DNA from: Aquilaria yunnanensis
Lineage: Eukaryota > Streptophyta > Magnoliopsida > Malvales > Thymelaeaceae
Direction of reading: 5' to 3'
Assembly: GCA_039654915.1 (NCBI GenBank)
Contig: CM077594.1
Coordinates: forward strand, 45,709,001-45,773,000
Length of the DNA: 64,000 bases
The notes beneath the pieces are model-generated. The model did not search any database and was not told the DNA's origin. It saw only the letters and a list, made by a program, of their open reading frames with translations. The translations under genes and the position numbers were made by a program. Positions 33,937 to 46,426 of the stretch are shown here, piece by piece (within the stretch, counting starts at the first letter, position 1; each line of letters starts with the position of its first letter).

Positions 33937-34324
33937 ACATTTTTTCTGAAGAAAAGCTTGTAATTATCCCTTTCTGAAACTGCCAGCAAACAAAAGTATA
34001 CGTGTCAACCGAATATGGTTTATAAACCGAATATGGTCATCTTGCAAGACTTGGCGGAATACGTTTGGAAAAGTGGAAATGGTCCACATACGGGAAAAAT
34101 TTTGCTAAGGGAAGAATAGTACGAAGCTTCACGAAGGCATGATTTCGAATGTGGATGTTTGCCGAAGACGTGTACACAAAATCGCACAAGTTTCCGAAGA
34201 ATGATGATCAAAGAAAAGAACGGGAACTTAGCTAAATCTTTGAAAAGAAAAAAAATTTTCATTCATAGCCCGAATGCAGTGGTACAAGAGAGCATATTAC
34301 AAGAAAAAGAAAGAAGAAAAAAGT
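33937..34324 (+). other. Element 3 spacer between integrase and antisense gene
   Basis: This is non-coding, with two short copies of ACCGAATATGG close together (about 34008 and 34027) but no longer tandem array. It is the counterpart of the repeat-bearing spacers at 4376 and 17420. Confidence 0.5.
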
Positions 34325-36816
34325 CTATTGCTGAGCCTGGGCATCCGCTACCTCCTCGGTGTTGGAATCTTTCTCTTGAATGGGAGCATCCGAAGGCGCA
34401 AGCACAACAGGCGGGAGGTTGAGATACTCCAACATCGACCACATCCACCTGGGCTCTTTGGGAAAACCCAAAGCGGTAAGGAAGGAGAGGTCAAGCTCGG
34501 GGTGCTGAGAAAGGACTTGATGACGAGCTAGACAAAAATTGTCATGGAAAGACACTTTCGTCATCTAGTTGGACTGGTCCTTCTTGGCACTCAGAGTCGC
34601 TAGTTCGGAAGTAAGCTCAGCAACCTCCCTCTCGAGCTTCTTCTTCTTCTTTTTCTTGATCTCCTTCCTCAACAGATCAACCTCAGCTTGGAGATCAGCG
34701 TTTGAAGCAAGCACCTTCGTAAGGTTTTTAGTGTCATCTGCCCTTTCCTTCCGATGGACTTCGTTCTCCGAAGAGAGAACGACACACTTGGCACCTAGGT
34801 CCTCAACCTTGGCCGAAAAGTCGAGAAGGAGCTCCTTCTTACTCTCCCGGAGCTCGGCCCAAAGTTTCTCCACCTCCGCCTTGGCAATTTTGTCCAGTTC
34901 ACTGTACTTGACGGCATATTTGGAGCAGAATTCCCTCGCCCTCCTCAGTGAACTTTCGGACTGAGAACGACCCTTAGTCTACTTCGCCGCCCAAGCTCGG
35001 AAATATCCGCTGTAGGCCAGGAGCTGCAAAAAAGAAAGCCCCGAGCAAAGGTCAGAGAGCAACAAAAAATCAGAAGAGAATTTTTCTAAGTCCCCAAAGA
35101 AAGAAAGAAGAAATCTACCTGGGCGGCGTGTTTGCTCATCCTCGCCGTGAGGATCTCCTCGTTCGGGCATTTGGTGATGAGCGACTGAAAGGTGGGATTC
35201 GTCAGCACACCCTTCCCCATTTAGGGAGCCATCAACTGGTTGTCCTCGGAGAACAAGTTCATGTCCTCCGTGAAAGGCCAGAAAGGCTTCCTCGTTACTT
35301 TATCCTTCGGGATATGGCTATCCCAAAGGGCCCTCTTTCGGGCATGAGCCTCCAGCCAAGGAGCAGGTGTCACCTCCTTTGCAAAATCATGCCAAAATTC
35401 CATTAGTACGATTCCCTTAGCCATTCATCTATAAAATCGCAGACACCAAAAACACCAAGATTCATAGAGAAATGGCTAAGGAGCGAACCTGGTGGAACCT
35501 CGGTGATGGCATCCTCGGCCTCGTTCGTCTCGGGGACTTCACCGGGAATGTTTTTGCCCTTCCTTCTTCGGCTCTCCTCGAGCTCCTGAGCTGAAGTACC
35601 TTTGACCAAAGTCGCAGTGGTAGCATCCAGACTCAAAGGTGCCTCGAGGATGGCAAGATCCGAAGGTGGGTTGGCGTGGGCAATAGACTGGCCAGTTGAC
35701 TAATCCTGCACCTCCATGATGTCCTCGGGGGAGGGGGAAGGGCGTTCGCTTTGGCTTTCTTCGCCTTGGACGGCCCCTTAGTAGTCTTCTTCCTCTTCGC
35801 ATATGCCTTCCTGTGTGTTTGCTCCTCCTGCTCGGCCTGACCGAGAAAAAGGGACTTATAGAACTCCATAGATTCATTACCCATCTCTGCAAATGGAAAA
35901 AACATCAGTGTAAGTCCAAAAGGAATACAGGAAGCAAAACCTGGGAGATAACTTACTCTCGGCAAAAGCCTCGTATGAGATCTCGGCCAGAAGAAGCATC
36001 ACCAACCATGCCTTCTTTCCTAGGAGAACAGGCAAGGGCAGGTTCAAGTCGAACTTGTGCTCGTAGATTACCCCTAGTTCCCGAAGGACCTCTTCGGACA
36101 TAAGGTCCCACTTAATGGGAAAGGGGTATAAGGAATGCGGAGGGACCTCGGGGTCCCAATCCGCAATGGCTCGAATGCGTCTGTCAAGCTCGTCAAACTC
36201 CATGCTCAACCCTGAGATCAACAGCTTCCGAGGGTCAACAACGTCAATCTTCAACACCCCCGAAGTCCAAATGGTCGGATGTAGCTCCATCTTTCGGGAA
36301 CTGATAGGAAAAATAACTTTTTTTGCCACCCCCGCTAGCTGTCCTTCGTCCTGAAGGTAAAGGTGAACTTCTTGCTCCCGGATCCTCGAGGAAGCAAGAA
36401 GTAGGAGCCACCCTTCGAAACCGGGTGGAGCTTATAGTATTGCATGAAGAAAAGAAAATGGGGCTTTATCTTAAAAATCACACACATACAAAGAAAGGCA
36501 TTGAAATAAGAATAAGAGTTTGGAGGAAGCTAGTTCACGGCAATCCCATGAAACTTGCAGAACTCACACACCATTCACGGGGGGGGATACCGAAGACCGG
36601 CCTTCAGTTGGGCACATTAAACGGTGATCTCATTAGAATTGGCCATATAACCATATGTGCCCGAGGTAGCTAATCTCGGGACGGCATAAGTAGGGAGATT
36701 GAATTTGCTACCCACTTCATCATTTTCTCCGAAGTATTGCAGCACGGATGAGACTCAAGGGGGAGAAAACTCTCGGGAATAGGATGGACGGTCATCAGTG
36801 GAACCGGGTTTGACAT
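34325..36816 (-). pseudogene. Antisense spliced gene of Tat-like element 3
   Basis: The ATG at 36816 starts MSNPVPLMTV, then LESHPCC, LKAGLRYPPP, KKFTFTFR, VVDPRKLL, SLYPFPIKW and EEVLRELG. Introns with GT-AG ends are at 35956-35887 (GTAAGT...TTTGCAG) and 35118-35024 (GTAGAT...TTGCAG), both at the same places as in element 1; a middle intron starts at 35488. Exon 2 has KRKKTTKG and KAKKAK, and SRRRKGK lies just before intron 2. The C-terminal third is a coiled coil (LEREVAELTSELATLSAKK region) followed by FCLARHQVL and LDLSFLTAL, with the stop at 34327-34325. It contains several stops (for example after LMAP at about 35224), so it is a pseudogene. Role unknown; it resembles Pfam Transposase_28 by eye. 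Confidence 0.75.
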
Positions 36817-37100
36817 TTCTCAAAGAAAAGAGAGGTAACTTCGGGAAAACTAAAGAAAGAGAACCGAAGGACTTCAAAAAAACAAAACTTTGAAACAAAC
36901 GACTTCGGAAGGAAGGAAGAACTTTGAAAAGAAAGAACCACTGAAAATTTTGCCGAAATTTGGATTCCTGGACAACGTCGTGAAGGGTTACCGGAAATCG
37001 CTCCGCCGCTAGAACTGTTGCCAGGAGAAAAAAGACGAGAAAGAGTTCTAGAGCAGATAAGAGCAAAGAAAAAGAGTGTGAAGGTCTAAGGCAAGAGGGG

Positions 37101-37213
37101 TTTATATAGGCCAAAGGGGGCAGGTGAAACATCGTCATTATTGCTCCTCAAAGGTGAAGAGACGCAATTGATGTAACCGACGTAATCGTTCACCACTCAC
37201 TAGCTGCCACGTG
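37101..37213 (-). promoter_or_regulatory. Putative antisense promoter, element 3
   Basis: The minus strand has TATATAAA (37108-37101) about 285 bp before the antisense ATG and a CACGTG G-box (37213-37208) 100 bp upstream. A GTAACCGACGTAAT stretch between them also resembles the other two copies. Confidence 0.6.
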
Positions 37214-37563
37214 TAAACTGATACGGGAAACGACGGCATGACCTTGACAACTGGCAGACCTACATAACCCTATCCAAAGTGACGCGCTCATCTGTATGGG
37301 AAGATGAAATGATTCACTGGTAGAAAGGTCAGTGGAAGTACGCGCCTCAGTCGATGACCTCGGTGGAAGAACCAGAGACACCACTCAAACACCAAAAGAA
37401 TTACCTCGGTAGAGCACCTTAGTTCGTCGGAGTTCCCTCCTAGGAAAAAGGAGACTTCAGATGAAAGCATATCATGGCAACAAGACCAAGCATTGCTTGC
37501 CAGAAGATGGCTCCCGAAACTCCCCAAGCCGAAGAAACATCTTCGATTTTCCGAGGGGGCATG

Positions 37564-37622
37564 TGATAGCCAAAGGACTATCGCCCCTTGGAGGACTTTG
37601 CATGTGCGCACCGCCCCTGGCC
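37564..37622 (+). repeat. 3' LTR of element 3, first 59 bp
   Basis: It starts TGATAGCC right after a polypurine tract (CGAGGGGGCATG, about 37552-37563). It matches the 5' LTR at 19192 as far as CCCCTGGC. It is cut by the insertion at 37623 and continues at 44446. Confidence 0.9.
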
Positions 37623-40600
37623 TGTTAGGACCACCCTTCTAAGCTTGGCTTAGACCAAGAAAAATAAGAAACATACTATGAAAATATAAAAAGGGACTCA
37701 GTTGAACAAGGAGGTAGTGCTGACAATGCAAAACTACAGGACTATGTACCTTAAGTACACCTAAGTGAGAGATTATAGTGAGTTTGACAGAAAATAAAGT
37801 TGAAGGGCTAAACTGCACACAAGGACTAGTGGTGCAAACAAAACTACAAAGTATGAGGTGATGTTTTCGCCCATGCAAAACTGTACAAGGGTTAATGGCA
37901 AACTGGACCAAATTAAGGGAGACAACAATGATAACTAGTCACATCATGTCTCCCACTGAGGTAGTAAGCATTATTACTTAGTTAGTCTAACTAGTACTTA
38001 CACTAGTTACTTGGCCGGTTTCACATGGGAGAAATGACACCTTGAGACTTGTGTTGACTTGTGCATGGCATTCTAAGCCATGAAGTAACCTTAGTGCCTA
38101 AGTGAACACGTGATTTAGTGATGGGTGTGTGCCCGAGAAGATGTGAGGGCTTCATTGCACCATAGAAATTGTTGAGGCTGAAAGTGTCTTATAACCGGTT
38201 TGCCTAAGACCACTTAAGCCTTTTGTTTTCATTTCAGGTTTCATTTCTTTTGGCCGAGAGCTAGCTTAGCTTGGTGTTCTTGGCTTAGCTCTTGAGTTCC
38301 TCCAAATTGGTTTCAGTTAAGGAGCAATTATGTCACGCCCACTACTGCCCCTGGCCGATCTGGGCCCAAATATCAAAGCTTGCAGTGGAAGTTATTCATT
38401 TAGAAGGGGCTTTATTAATCAATACGAGCACCTACGGCGTGAGTCCAGGATCTATTCTGGTTCTAGCTTGATTGATTATTTACCTTCAATATGTTATCAG
38501 GGTGCTCTTTAGAGTCAAGCTAGTACCTAAGTGGGATTTCAAGTGTTCCATTCATGATTTTATCCTGCTTACATGCATTCTTCATCACAAAGCATACTTT
38601 ATTCCAATTCAACATAAGCTTTTCCTGTAATATTTTCACATGCTCATTTCATCCAAGCTACATATAGCCATACACTTATTCCACTAAGTGCATCAGATGT
38701 GTGTCCATCAAATGTACTATTTCAATGCATGGCAACCAAGAAGCCCATATTCCATTTCAAGTTTGAAAACCATATTTTCATATCCATGAGCATTCTGCCA
38801 ATCTAGTACACATAACACAATCACCCATCAAGAATTCCACCTGTATGAATTCAAGCATACTTCTCATATAATCATCCTTCAAAGTCATCACCATCATAAA
38901 TCATCATAATCATCTATCCAAGGCAAATCATCATCATAAGTCATCCAGAACTATGCCTATCCATAGAACAGCAAACAAGCATCACTTACTTGGAAAACAT
39001 ACCAAGGAATGCTTCATGTCTAAGTTTATCCAATGTTCATGTTTTACAGATCAAGTTTTCATAACTACTTAATCTGCAAACTAATATCACACGGAACACA
39101 ATCCACCTGTAGACCTTGTTCCCACAACTTCTAGACTACATATCCTACACAGGTAAGTCCACAACATTAGCTTGATCCATAAGCAATCTATACCACATAA
39201 GTCTCTTTGAACCAATGAATATATTGAGCAACACTATACACATACCCAACCCTTTAGCACATTGTAACGAGTACTTTGGTACTCTACGCTTGATCTATCA
39301 AGCCATCCATTTCCTGAAAAAGGTATAACAGGGCGGGTGAGTTATAAAACTCAGTAAGAATCCTGACTGCATCCAATGCCTAGTGAGGTAAATACTCATG
39401 ACTTTCTTAGTCATTATATGGCTTCCAAAGCCTAAACTTGTGCCAAGAATGTAATGGCAAATAATCCATGTTCCTGCAAAGGAAAACACTAAAACAAAGA
39501 AGACACAAGATATAGCACAATAACAATAACAATAATAATATGGGTCAACATGCACAAACAATTTCAGAGAAGCACGCAACTCAACACACACAACCCTGTC
39601 CTCATAACATCATGTTCCATGTCATCGTGGGTATCGCAAGCATTAGCATAATCCATACTACTAATCCCGGTATGCCATTTATTTTTATGACCTACTGAGT
39701 GCTCCTTAGCTTGGGAATTGAGTTGGCCAAACTCAACTCCTAGCCCTAAATGCTTGCTAATTACTCATGAGTAAACCATAATTGCCAAAGCAACAATACC
39801 TTGCCCATTATGCACTTATGTGCCCAAATATCCAACTAAGAAAGTATCACGAGTCCTCACAAAAAGTAACAACCACATAGCCCTGACATGCACACCTATG
39901 GTCACTTGGTTCTTTGACCATCACATAGAGGCACTAATACTCACAACCTATGGTCATGGAAAATATACCATGGAAAGAGTGAGTATAGGGATTCTTACCA
40001 CCATTTGTGTAACCTTTGCTCATTGCCTTTGCCTTGCTTTGCTTTGTTTGTTGTTGGAACTTATCTTTTCCATAATGGACCTATAACCCAAAATACTAAC
40101 AAGTTACTTAATTGCTTTCTATTAAACAAGAGAACCATAAATTACCAAGCATACTTGGTTTAACTTACTCAACCTCTACTTAAAGAGGTAAGGCCCAAAT
40201 TAGCCTTTTCCGTGAACTGAGGCCCAATCTTTTGTGAACTCAGGCCTACATTGGCCTTTTCCTGGAAATCCAGGCCCAATTTGCACTTTTTCAGGATTTT
40301 AGCGCAATTTAGTCTTTAGGCCCAATTTTATCTTTTCAGGATTTGGCCCATTTAATTTCTTTAGCATTTGGGCCCATATTAACCTTTTCAGGATTTAGCC
40401 CATTTGCCAATAATGCCATTATGGCCCAAATAGCCCATTTAAGAGTTTTTGGACCAAGAACACTTGGTTTTCAATTTGGGCCTTCAAATTTATCTCTTGG
40501 CCGAATTTGTCCCATTATTTCCTTCTTTTGCTCAATTGAGTCCCACAAGTTTTCTAAGGACCATTTATGCCAAGAACACTTGGCTAACACCAATTTTTCA

Positions 40601-43600
40601 CCAACTTGTCCATATGGCCGAATCTATCATCATACTTTCCTCACCATTTTGGCTTCACATTTTGCTATGAACACAAAAATACCAACACTTGGTTTGCACA
40701 CACACAACCACCAAAAATGGCACTTATGGCCAAAATTCTCTTTATTTCTTCTTCACATTTACATAGGTACCATGAACACATGGTTTTGCACACATCTTCA
40801 CAAAAGCACATCATGGCCGAATATATTTCTCCTTTTACTTCTTTTATTTTTTTGTTCCAAATGTCCTCTAGTAGCTCAAAAATGCCATGAACACATGGCT
40901 ACACATGGCCAACATGCCAAGACATCAAAATCACTAAATGGCCGAATATTCCATTGCTTCTATAGCTCACAAAATTCCTCTTTTTGCATCCAACTTTTGA
41001 CCATTGTCTTGTACACTCACAAGGACTTTAATGATACCAAGAACACTTGGAAAAATGTCCATGCATGCCAAGATATTAACTTGGCCGAATACTTCTTCTT
41101 GCTTTTCTTCCAACTTTTGCTTGTTTCCTTCCTTGGAATAGCCATAAAAACATCAAGACACCAAGTACACTTGGTTAAATACCCATAAAGCTCAAAATAT
41201 GAACATGGCCGAATATCCAAGAGAAAATGTAAGCCAAAACTTACACATGATTTTTCTTCCTTCCTTGCTTGATTTCTTGCTTTCCATGGCTTTAAAGTGC
41301 CATGTATGCCATGAGTTCCTTGAGTAGTGCTCAAGAACACCAAGAACACAAGATGGCCGAATATATTAGTGAGCAATTCAAGCTCAAAATGCAACAAAAC
41401 ACCAAGAAAGCTTGGATTTACTTACATTCTTTAAATGACCGAAACTTGAGCTTCACTTTTTTGGAGTTCTTCTTCATTTCCTTGCTCTTCATGGCTTAAA
41501 AATGCCATGCATGTAAGGAGCTCTTGAGGTGAGCTCAAGAACACCATTTTCTCACTAAGGCCGAAGCTTCACGAGCATTTCTTCATGGGTTTTCTTTGAT
41601 TTCTCTCTTTGTTCTTGGTCTAGATGTGTTTAGGAGTATGAAATCACTACGAAATCGTGTTTGCATGTGGGAGAAGCTTGGTCTCTAGCCATGGCCGAAT
41701 GTTTAGTGAAGGAAGAAGGAGATGGAGTTTGAAGAACACCATGGCTGGAACTTAGAGAGAAGAGAGAGCTTTTGGTGAGCTAGAGAGAGAAAGATATGTG
41801 TGAAATGAAATTGAAATGAAATGGAGAGCATATGGCTGGTTGTGTCTTGGAGTAAAAAGAGAAATGAAACTCAAATGCAAGCCAAATGCACATTCAAGTG
41901 TGATGGCCGGCCATGTGATTCAAAATAGGGGAGAAAAGTCAAATGCAATAATTCTTGGATAAAAGAAAGTGGTGTCCCATCAAAACAACTCATTTGTTTA
42001 ATTTATATGGCATGGGTGAATTTTTTGAATGAAAAAGGGGGAGAATGAGTCAAATGCTCATTAAAGCATTGATTGGACAAGTGATGGTGGGGAGAATTAA
42101 ATAATGTAAAGTGGGAGAGAAAGAATAGTCAAAAATGATGGGCAAAATATTATATTATATGGCAAGTGGGGGACATGACTTAAGAGATGATTATTTTAAT
42201 CAAAGTGGAGGCAAATTTTTATTCATTTAATGGAGATGGCCGGCCATGGCTTAAAATGCCATGAGAAATGGTCTAATCCCTCCTTTAGCCCTCCACCTTT
42301 CATCAATTGTTCAATTGAGTCCTCCCACAAACTTTACCTTTGAACAATTGAGTCCCTCAACTTTAATTTCTACCATTTTCATCACCAATGCTCTTGGCCT
42401 TAGCCAAGTTTATTCCAAGAGTGTCCAACACTCATTTATGCCCATTTCATAATTAATTTAAGATCTCCCACGCTTACCAAGCTCAATTCCGAATTAGGGA
42501 AAAAATTTCCATGTCTCCTCAATTTAATTGCTAAGTTTCCAAATTAGGAAACTTTTTATGCCACTAATCCACTTAACCCGGGACTTAGTCATTTAGCCCT
42601 TTCCGGGGGTAACAAATTAGAGCTAGATTGAAGGAGGCAAGCTAGGATGCTTTGATTTCGGCACTACACAACTCAAGTTCAAGCTTTGTTCTTGAAGAAA
42701 CAAAGGAAGGCCGACATGTTTCCAAGCTAAGGTTTGAGGTAAACTTATGTTCTTCCTTGAATACATATTAGATATTCCATGAACAAGGAGTAATGGTGTT
42801 GATTTGGTGTTATACTAGGCCAATTGTGTGAAGAACATCACGGTTTGGAAGTTGGGTTTCGGCCGAAAGCTTGTTTGAGGTAGGGTTTACTTAACATCTT
42901 GATTGCTTGGTAATATACCATGATTCAAGTGTTTAAAGTAACTAAGTATGGTTAAAATGTGCTAAATGATCTTTGTTGCTTGATGGGCTATTGTGATTGA
43001 TTCGGTTATGGATGTTGGTTAGCTAACTAACTATGGACATGTGCTAGAAATGCTAGTGAATGTGGCCATTTTGCTAGATATTTCAGAGCTCTAGTGGAAG
43101 GGGAGAATATGGTGAAGTTTGGTGTGCAAAAGTGCATAATGGCACTTGTTGTGGTACTTGGCCGAATGGTCATGGTGTGTGGTGTATGTGTTCATTGTGT
43201 GCTTGAGTGATTCTTTGTGCTTGCTAACCAAAATTATTGTTAGCGTAGCTTATATGTCTCGGGTACTTTAGCATGTACATGTATATGTTGTGTTTTCCTT
43301 GTCTGTGTGTTTGTTTTGCAGGTTATGTTGAGCTAATAGGAGGTTAAGCCTTGAGTTGTATACTCGGCTTAACTAAATAAACTCTTAATTGAGTTGATAT
43401 TGAAAGTGAACTCTACTGAGTTATATGCCCATTGCCTAAATATATTGTTTTCCAGGAAAGGACATGCGGCCTCAGTAGTGTTGCTTGAGTTTGTGCTAGT
43501 GTGTTGTGCTAGTTTGCTTGTATATCAAGGTATGTGCCAATGTGTGCTTGGCTTAATGGTTTTGTACATTGCAAGTCTTATTTTAAGGTTGGCCGAGACT

Positions 43601-44440
43601 TATGTATTAAGTTGTGCAGGCTTGTAGAGTTAGGACTTGTCTAGGTGGGCAGCTATGGACATGTGGACTTCAGCTCTGATCATAGTTTTCACTTTCATGA
43701 TCATGAACATGGCCATAGGTTTGGTTTTGCAGTGTGTTCTGCTGTATGGGATACTGAAAGTGTTGTTTGACCATTAGTGGTCTTGGGTTGTAACCTAACT
43801 TGGCATGGAAGACTTGGAATCAGGGCATGTAGCCATGTATGTGTACTAGGTAGACTACTCTTGTATGTACATAATGTGTAGTCTTGGGTGCCTAGTTCTT
43901 TTGTGGTACATGGAGTACCTTTGTAGCCAAGTTATGTTTTCACTTTTGGTGGTTTTGGATTGGTGTATATAATGGATGCTATGGATCACTGGATGGCATG
44001 TTTATGTGAATGGAAGTTATATTTATATTGTGAACCTCCCTTGTATCTCTTATGGCTGAGAGGCACATGTGCACATAAACTTAAGTTTTCAAAATAAAGT
44101 GACTACCATGGGCTGCTTGGTTGCCATTTTGGTAGCACACCAGATTGCACATAACTTAAGCACTTAAAGTTCTTTAAGTGTTGCCTTGCTTGTCTTGCAA
44201 GTAACTTGTTAAAGCCTTGCTTGTTCTGCAAGTAACTGGTATTGGGCCTTACTTCTACTGCAATTTAAACATTTGGACTTACCCATAAGCCTGCTGGGCC
44301 ACCTCCCAGGCTAGTTACCTTAAGAAAATAAGACTTAAGGTTAGTTTTGTTAGTTGGCCGAATTGAAAGACTTGAGATTAAAATTCAGATTTGGGAGCTA
44401 ACCCTTAGAATTTGGGCCAGGGCTTGTGTGAGGTGTGACA
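37623..44440 (+). mobile_element. Chromovirus-type solo LTR in element 3's 3' LTR (contains another LTR)
   Basis: TGTTAGGACCACCC to GTGTGACA with the exact duplication TGGCC (37618-37622 and 44441-44445). Without the LTR at 38331-42614 it is about 2.53 kb. Its start matches the minus-strand start of the chromovirus LTR at 46414 (TGTCAGGACCATCC), and GCTTAACTAAATAAACTCTT (43364) is found there too, so it is a solo LTR of the same or a sister family in opposite orientation. No gene is seen. Confidence 0.9.
38331..42614 (-). mobile_element. 4.3-kb solo LTR nested in the LTR at 37623-44440
   Basis: TGTCACGCCC to GGGGGTAACA, 4284 bp, with the exact duplication AATTA (38326-38330 and 42615-42619). 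On the minus strand it starts TGTTACCCCCGG, then TCCCGGGTTAAGTGG, like 60877. It is rich in degenerate units with ATGGCCGAAT and near-palindromic CCAAGAACACTTGG boxes (40453, 40570, 41037) and GGCCCAA runs (40190-40460). The long plus frame 40343-41188 is read from these repeats and is not a gene. Confidence 0.9.
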
Positions 44441-44445
44441 TGGCC

Positions 44446-45305
44446 AATGCGCCACCTCCGGTCGAAACAGACACGACAAAACCCTGGAAAAGAGAGGGCC
44501 TCAGCACCCTCGGACAAGCTGGATAGGCATTACCGTCAGGAAACCTATGGAACCAACTTTGGATAGAAGGGGTCACCGCCCTTCCCGAGGGTGACCTCAC
44601 GCCAATGTCACGCACCCAAGACCACCTTCGAATACTCTTTGGGCCACCCTCGAAGCGCACTCATGAAGTGCCATCATTAGGTATCCAAGCCTGACCTCGG
44701 GACAGCCCAACCGAAGGTTCCTCGTACAAACAAGGGACCTCCCTCCAAAGGAGCTTGCCTCCCCAAATGAGTTCTGTACTCCGAAAGAGTTCGGTCCCCC
44801 GAAAAGGCCACGTGGATATATGACAAAAAGCCTGAGGAGCCTCTGACATGCCACCCTTGTACAACCCTCGACACGCCGCCCTCGGACACACTCTGACATG
44901 CTGCCCTAGGCTCCTGGCCAGGCGGCCTATGGCCGGCTAGAAGCCCCCCCTCTCTCGAGATACGGACCGCATCCGACCGAACACGTGTCATGATCTGGGC
45001 AGGCTGTGGCAAATGGACTTCTCCTGTGCACCTCCCTATAAATATTTGGGAAATGCACCAGGCAACAGGGGGCAGACTCCAAGGGGGAAAATCTCTCCAC
45101 TCCTTACTTACTCTCCATTTTCAAACACTGACTTGGGCGTCGGAGGCTCCTCCCCCGGAAAAACATTCCGGGGACCTCCTAACCCTTGTTCTTTGAATGT
45201 TTTAGGCAGTCTCTCCCAGCAAGGCCCCTCATCCAGGCGTTCCTTCACCAGAAGTTTCTACTCCAGGCTCACCATGTTTCACGACGAAGATACGGAAGGG
45301 CATCA
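44446..45305 (+). repeat. 3' LTR of element 3, main part
   Basis: It resumes the LTR at AATGCGCCACCTCC and ends GGGCATCA at 45305, followed by the AATTC duplication. The G-box CACGTG is at 44982-44987, TATAAATA at 45037-45044 and GACTTGGGCGTCGGAGG at about 45130. With 37564-37622 it totals about 919 bp. Confidence 0.93.
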
Positions 45306-46414
45306 AATTCCTTTCCCTGAAACACAACCAATAAGGGCATGAGTTTTACAACTCCGTAAGGTTCATTACAACTCTTGAAGAGTTTATTTAGTTAAGCCCG
45401 AGGGCTTAAGCTCCAACAAGCTAGCTTAACCTGCAAGGAAGACGTGAAAACACAAGAAAACACATGCTACCTGAGACATACATATATATGAAAACACTAT
45501 CTACTCTGGTTAGCAAGCACAAACAATGAACCAATGCACACAACTCACACACACGCCACATTTTCAATCTCGGCTGAAACCACTAGCAAGTACAATTCCA
45601 TTTCTTGCACTTCAAGCATTTTCGTTCACTCTCCAATCCACTAGAGCTCCAAGTTCAATAGTAAGTTGGCCTACTTACTAAGAACTTTAGTACTTGCCTT
45701 TAATTGACTAGCTAGACAAACCATATGAACCCGAAAGTTCAACCATATGCCTATCTAGCAAACTAAGATCACATAGCATAATTTACTATCACTTAGATGC
45801 CATTAATCTACTTGAACATGGAATTATACCAAAATCAAGTAGAACCATGAACCTTACCCTAAAAAATCATAAGCTTGAGCTCTCAGCCAACCTTGAATTC
45901 TTCAAATCCAAGCTTGAAAATTGAAGTACATGGCCGCCTAATGCTGAAATCCTCATTGCTAAGCTTGATTCTTCACTCCGAGCTTTAATCACCAACAATT
46001 TGGCAAAGACCTAGCACCATAATCACCAAGAAAACCTTTTTGACTTTTGAAAGAAAGCTTTGACAAAAACTAGTTAATTTCGGCTTAGGTGGTAATATGC
46101 AAACCCAGCATGTGCCACATGTTCATAAAAATGGGCCGAATGCCCTTCATATCTTAAACTAAATTGCACAGCTTAATGAAACCTTCCATGCTTCTTAGTA
46201 TCAAGCTTAGCATCTAAAAGATTTTTCAAAGTGGCCCTTAATCTTTGTTTTTTTTCGTAAACCACATAGTCATTTTTCATGTGCATTTTAGACCCGAAAG
46301 TTCTCGGTTGCGCACATGCACCACCACTCACATTTTCAATTGATTCCCTCATGTTTTTATTGCATTTTCCTTATATTCTTGGCCTAGGCCAAGCACTGAG
46401 GGATGGTCCTGACA
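45306..46414 (-). repeat. Chromovirus 3' LTR, 5' part
   Basis: On the minus strand the LTR begins TGTCAGGACCATCC at 46414, immediately after a polypurine tract, and runs to the AATTC site where element 3 inserted. It continues at 19191-18227. It shares GCTTAACTAAATAAACTCTT with the LTR at 37623. No gene is seen. Confidence 0.88.
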
Positions 46415-46426
46415 ACTCCTCCCTCC
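46415..46426 (-). promoter_or_regulatory. Chromovirus polypurine tract
   Basis: The minus strand reads GGAGGGAGGAGT directly before the LTR start TGTC, one base after the pol stop. It is the plus-strand primer site. Confidence 0.85.

Larger units (their letters stand above)
19192..45305 (+). mobile_element. Tat-like Ty3/gypsy element 3, complete with both LTRs
   Basis: TGATAGCC at 19192 and GGGCATCA ending at 45305 are flanked by the exact duplication AATTC (19187-19191 and 45306-45310). The 26.1-kb span contains four separate insertions; without them the element is about 10.9 kb. The 5' LTR is 917 bp and the 3' LTR about 919 bp once its insertion is removed. It landed in the chromovirus 3' LTR. 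It encodes gag, protease, RT, two RNase H parts, integrase and the antisense gene, all broken. Confidence 0.93.

Noticed and set aside
34569..34964. Plus-strand Ser/Phe-rich ORF of 131 codons
   Set aside because: It is the complement of the Lys/Glu-rich coiled coil of the antisense gene, a typical shadow frame.
40343..41188. 281-codon ORF, the longest in the 4.3-kb LTR
   Set aside because: It is low in complexity, built from degenerate repeats with CCAAGAACACTTGG and ATGGCCGAAT, and lacks conserved motifs; the related LTR copies do not keep the frame.
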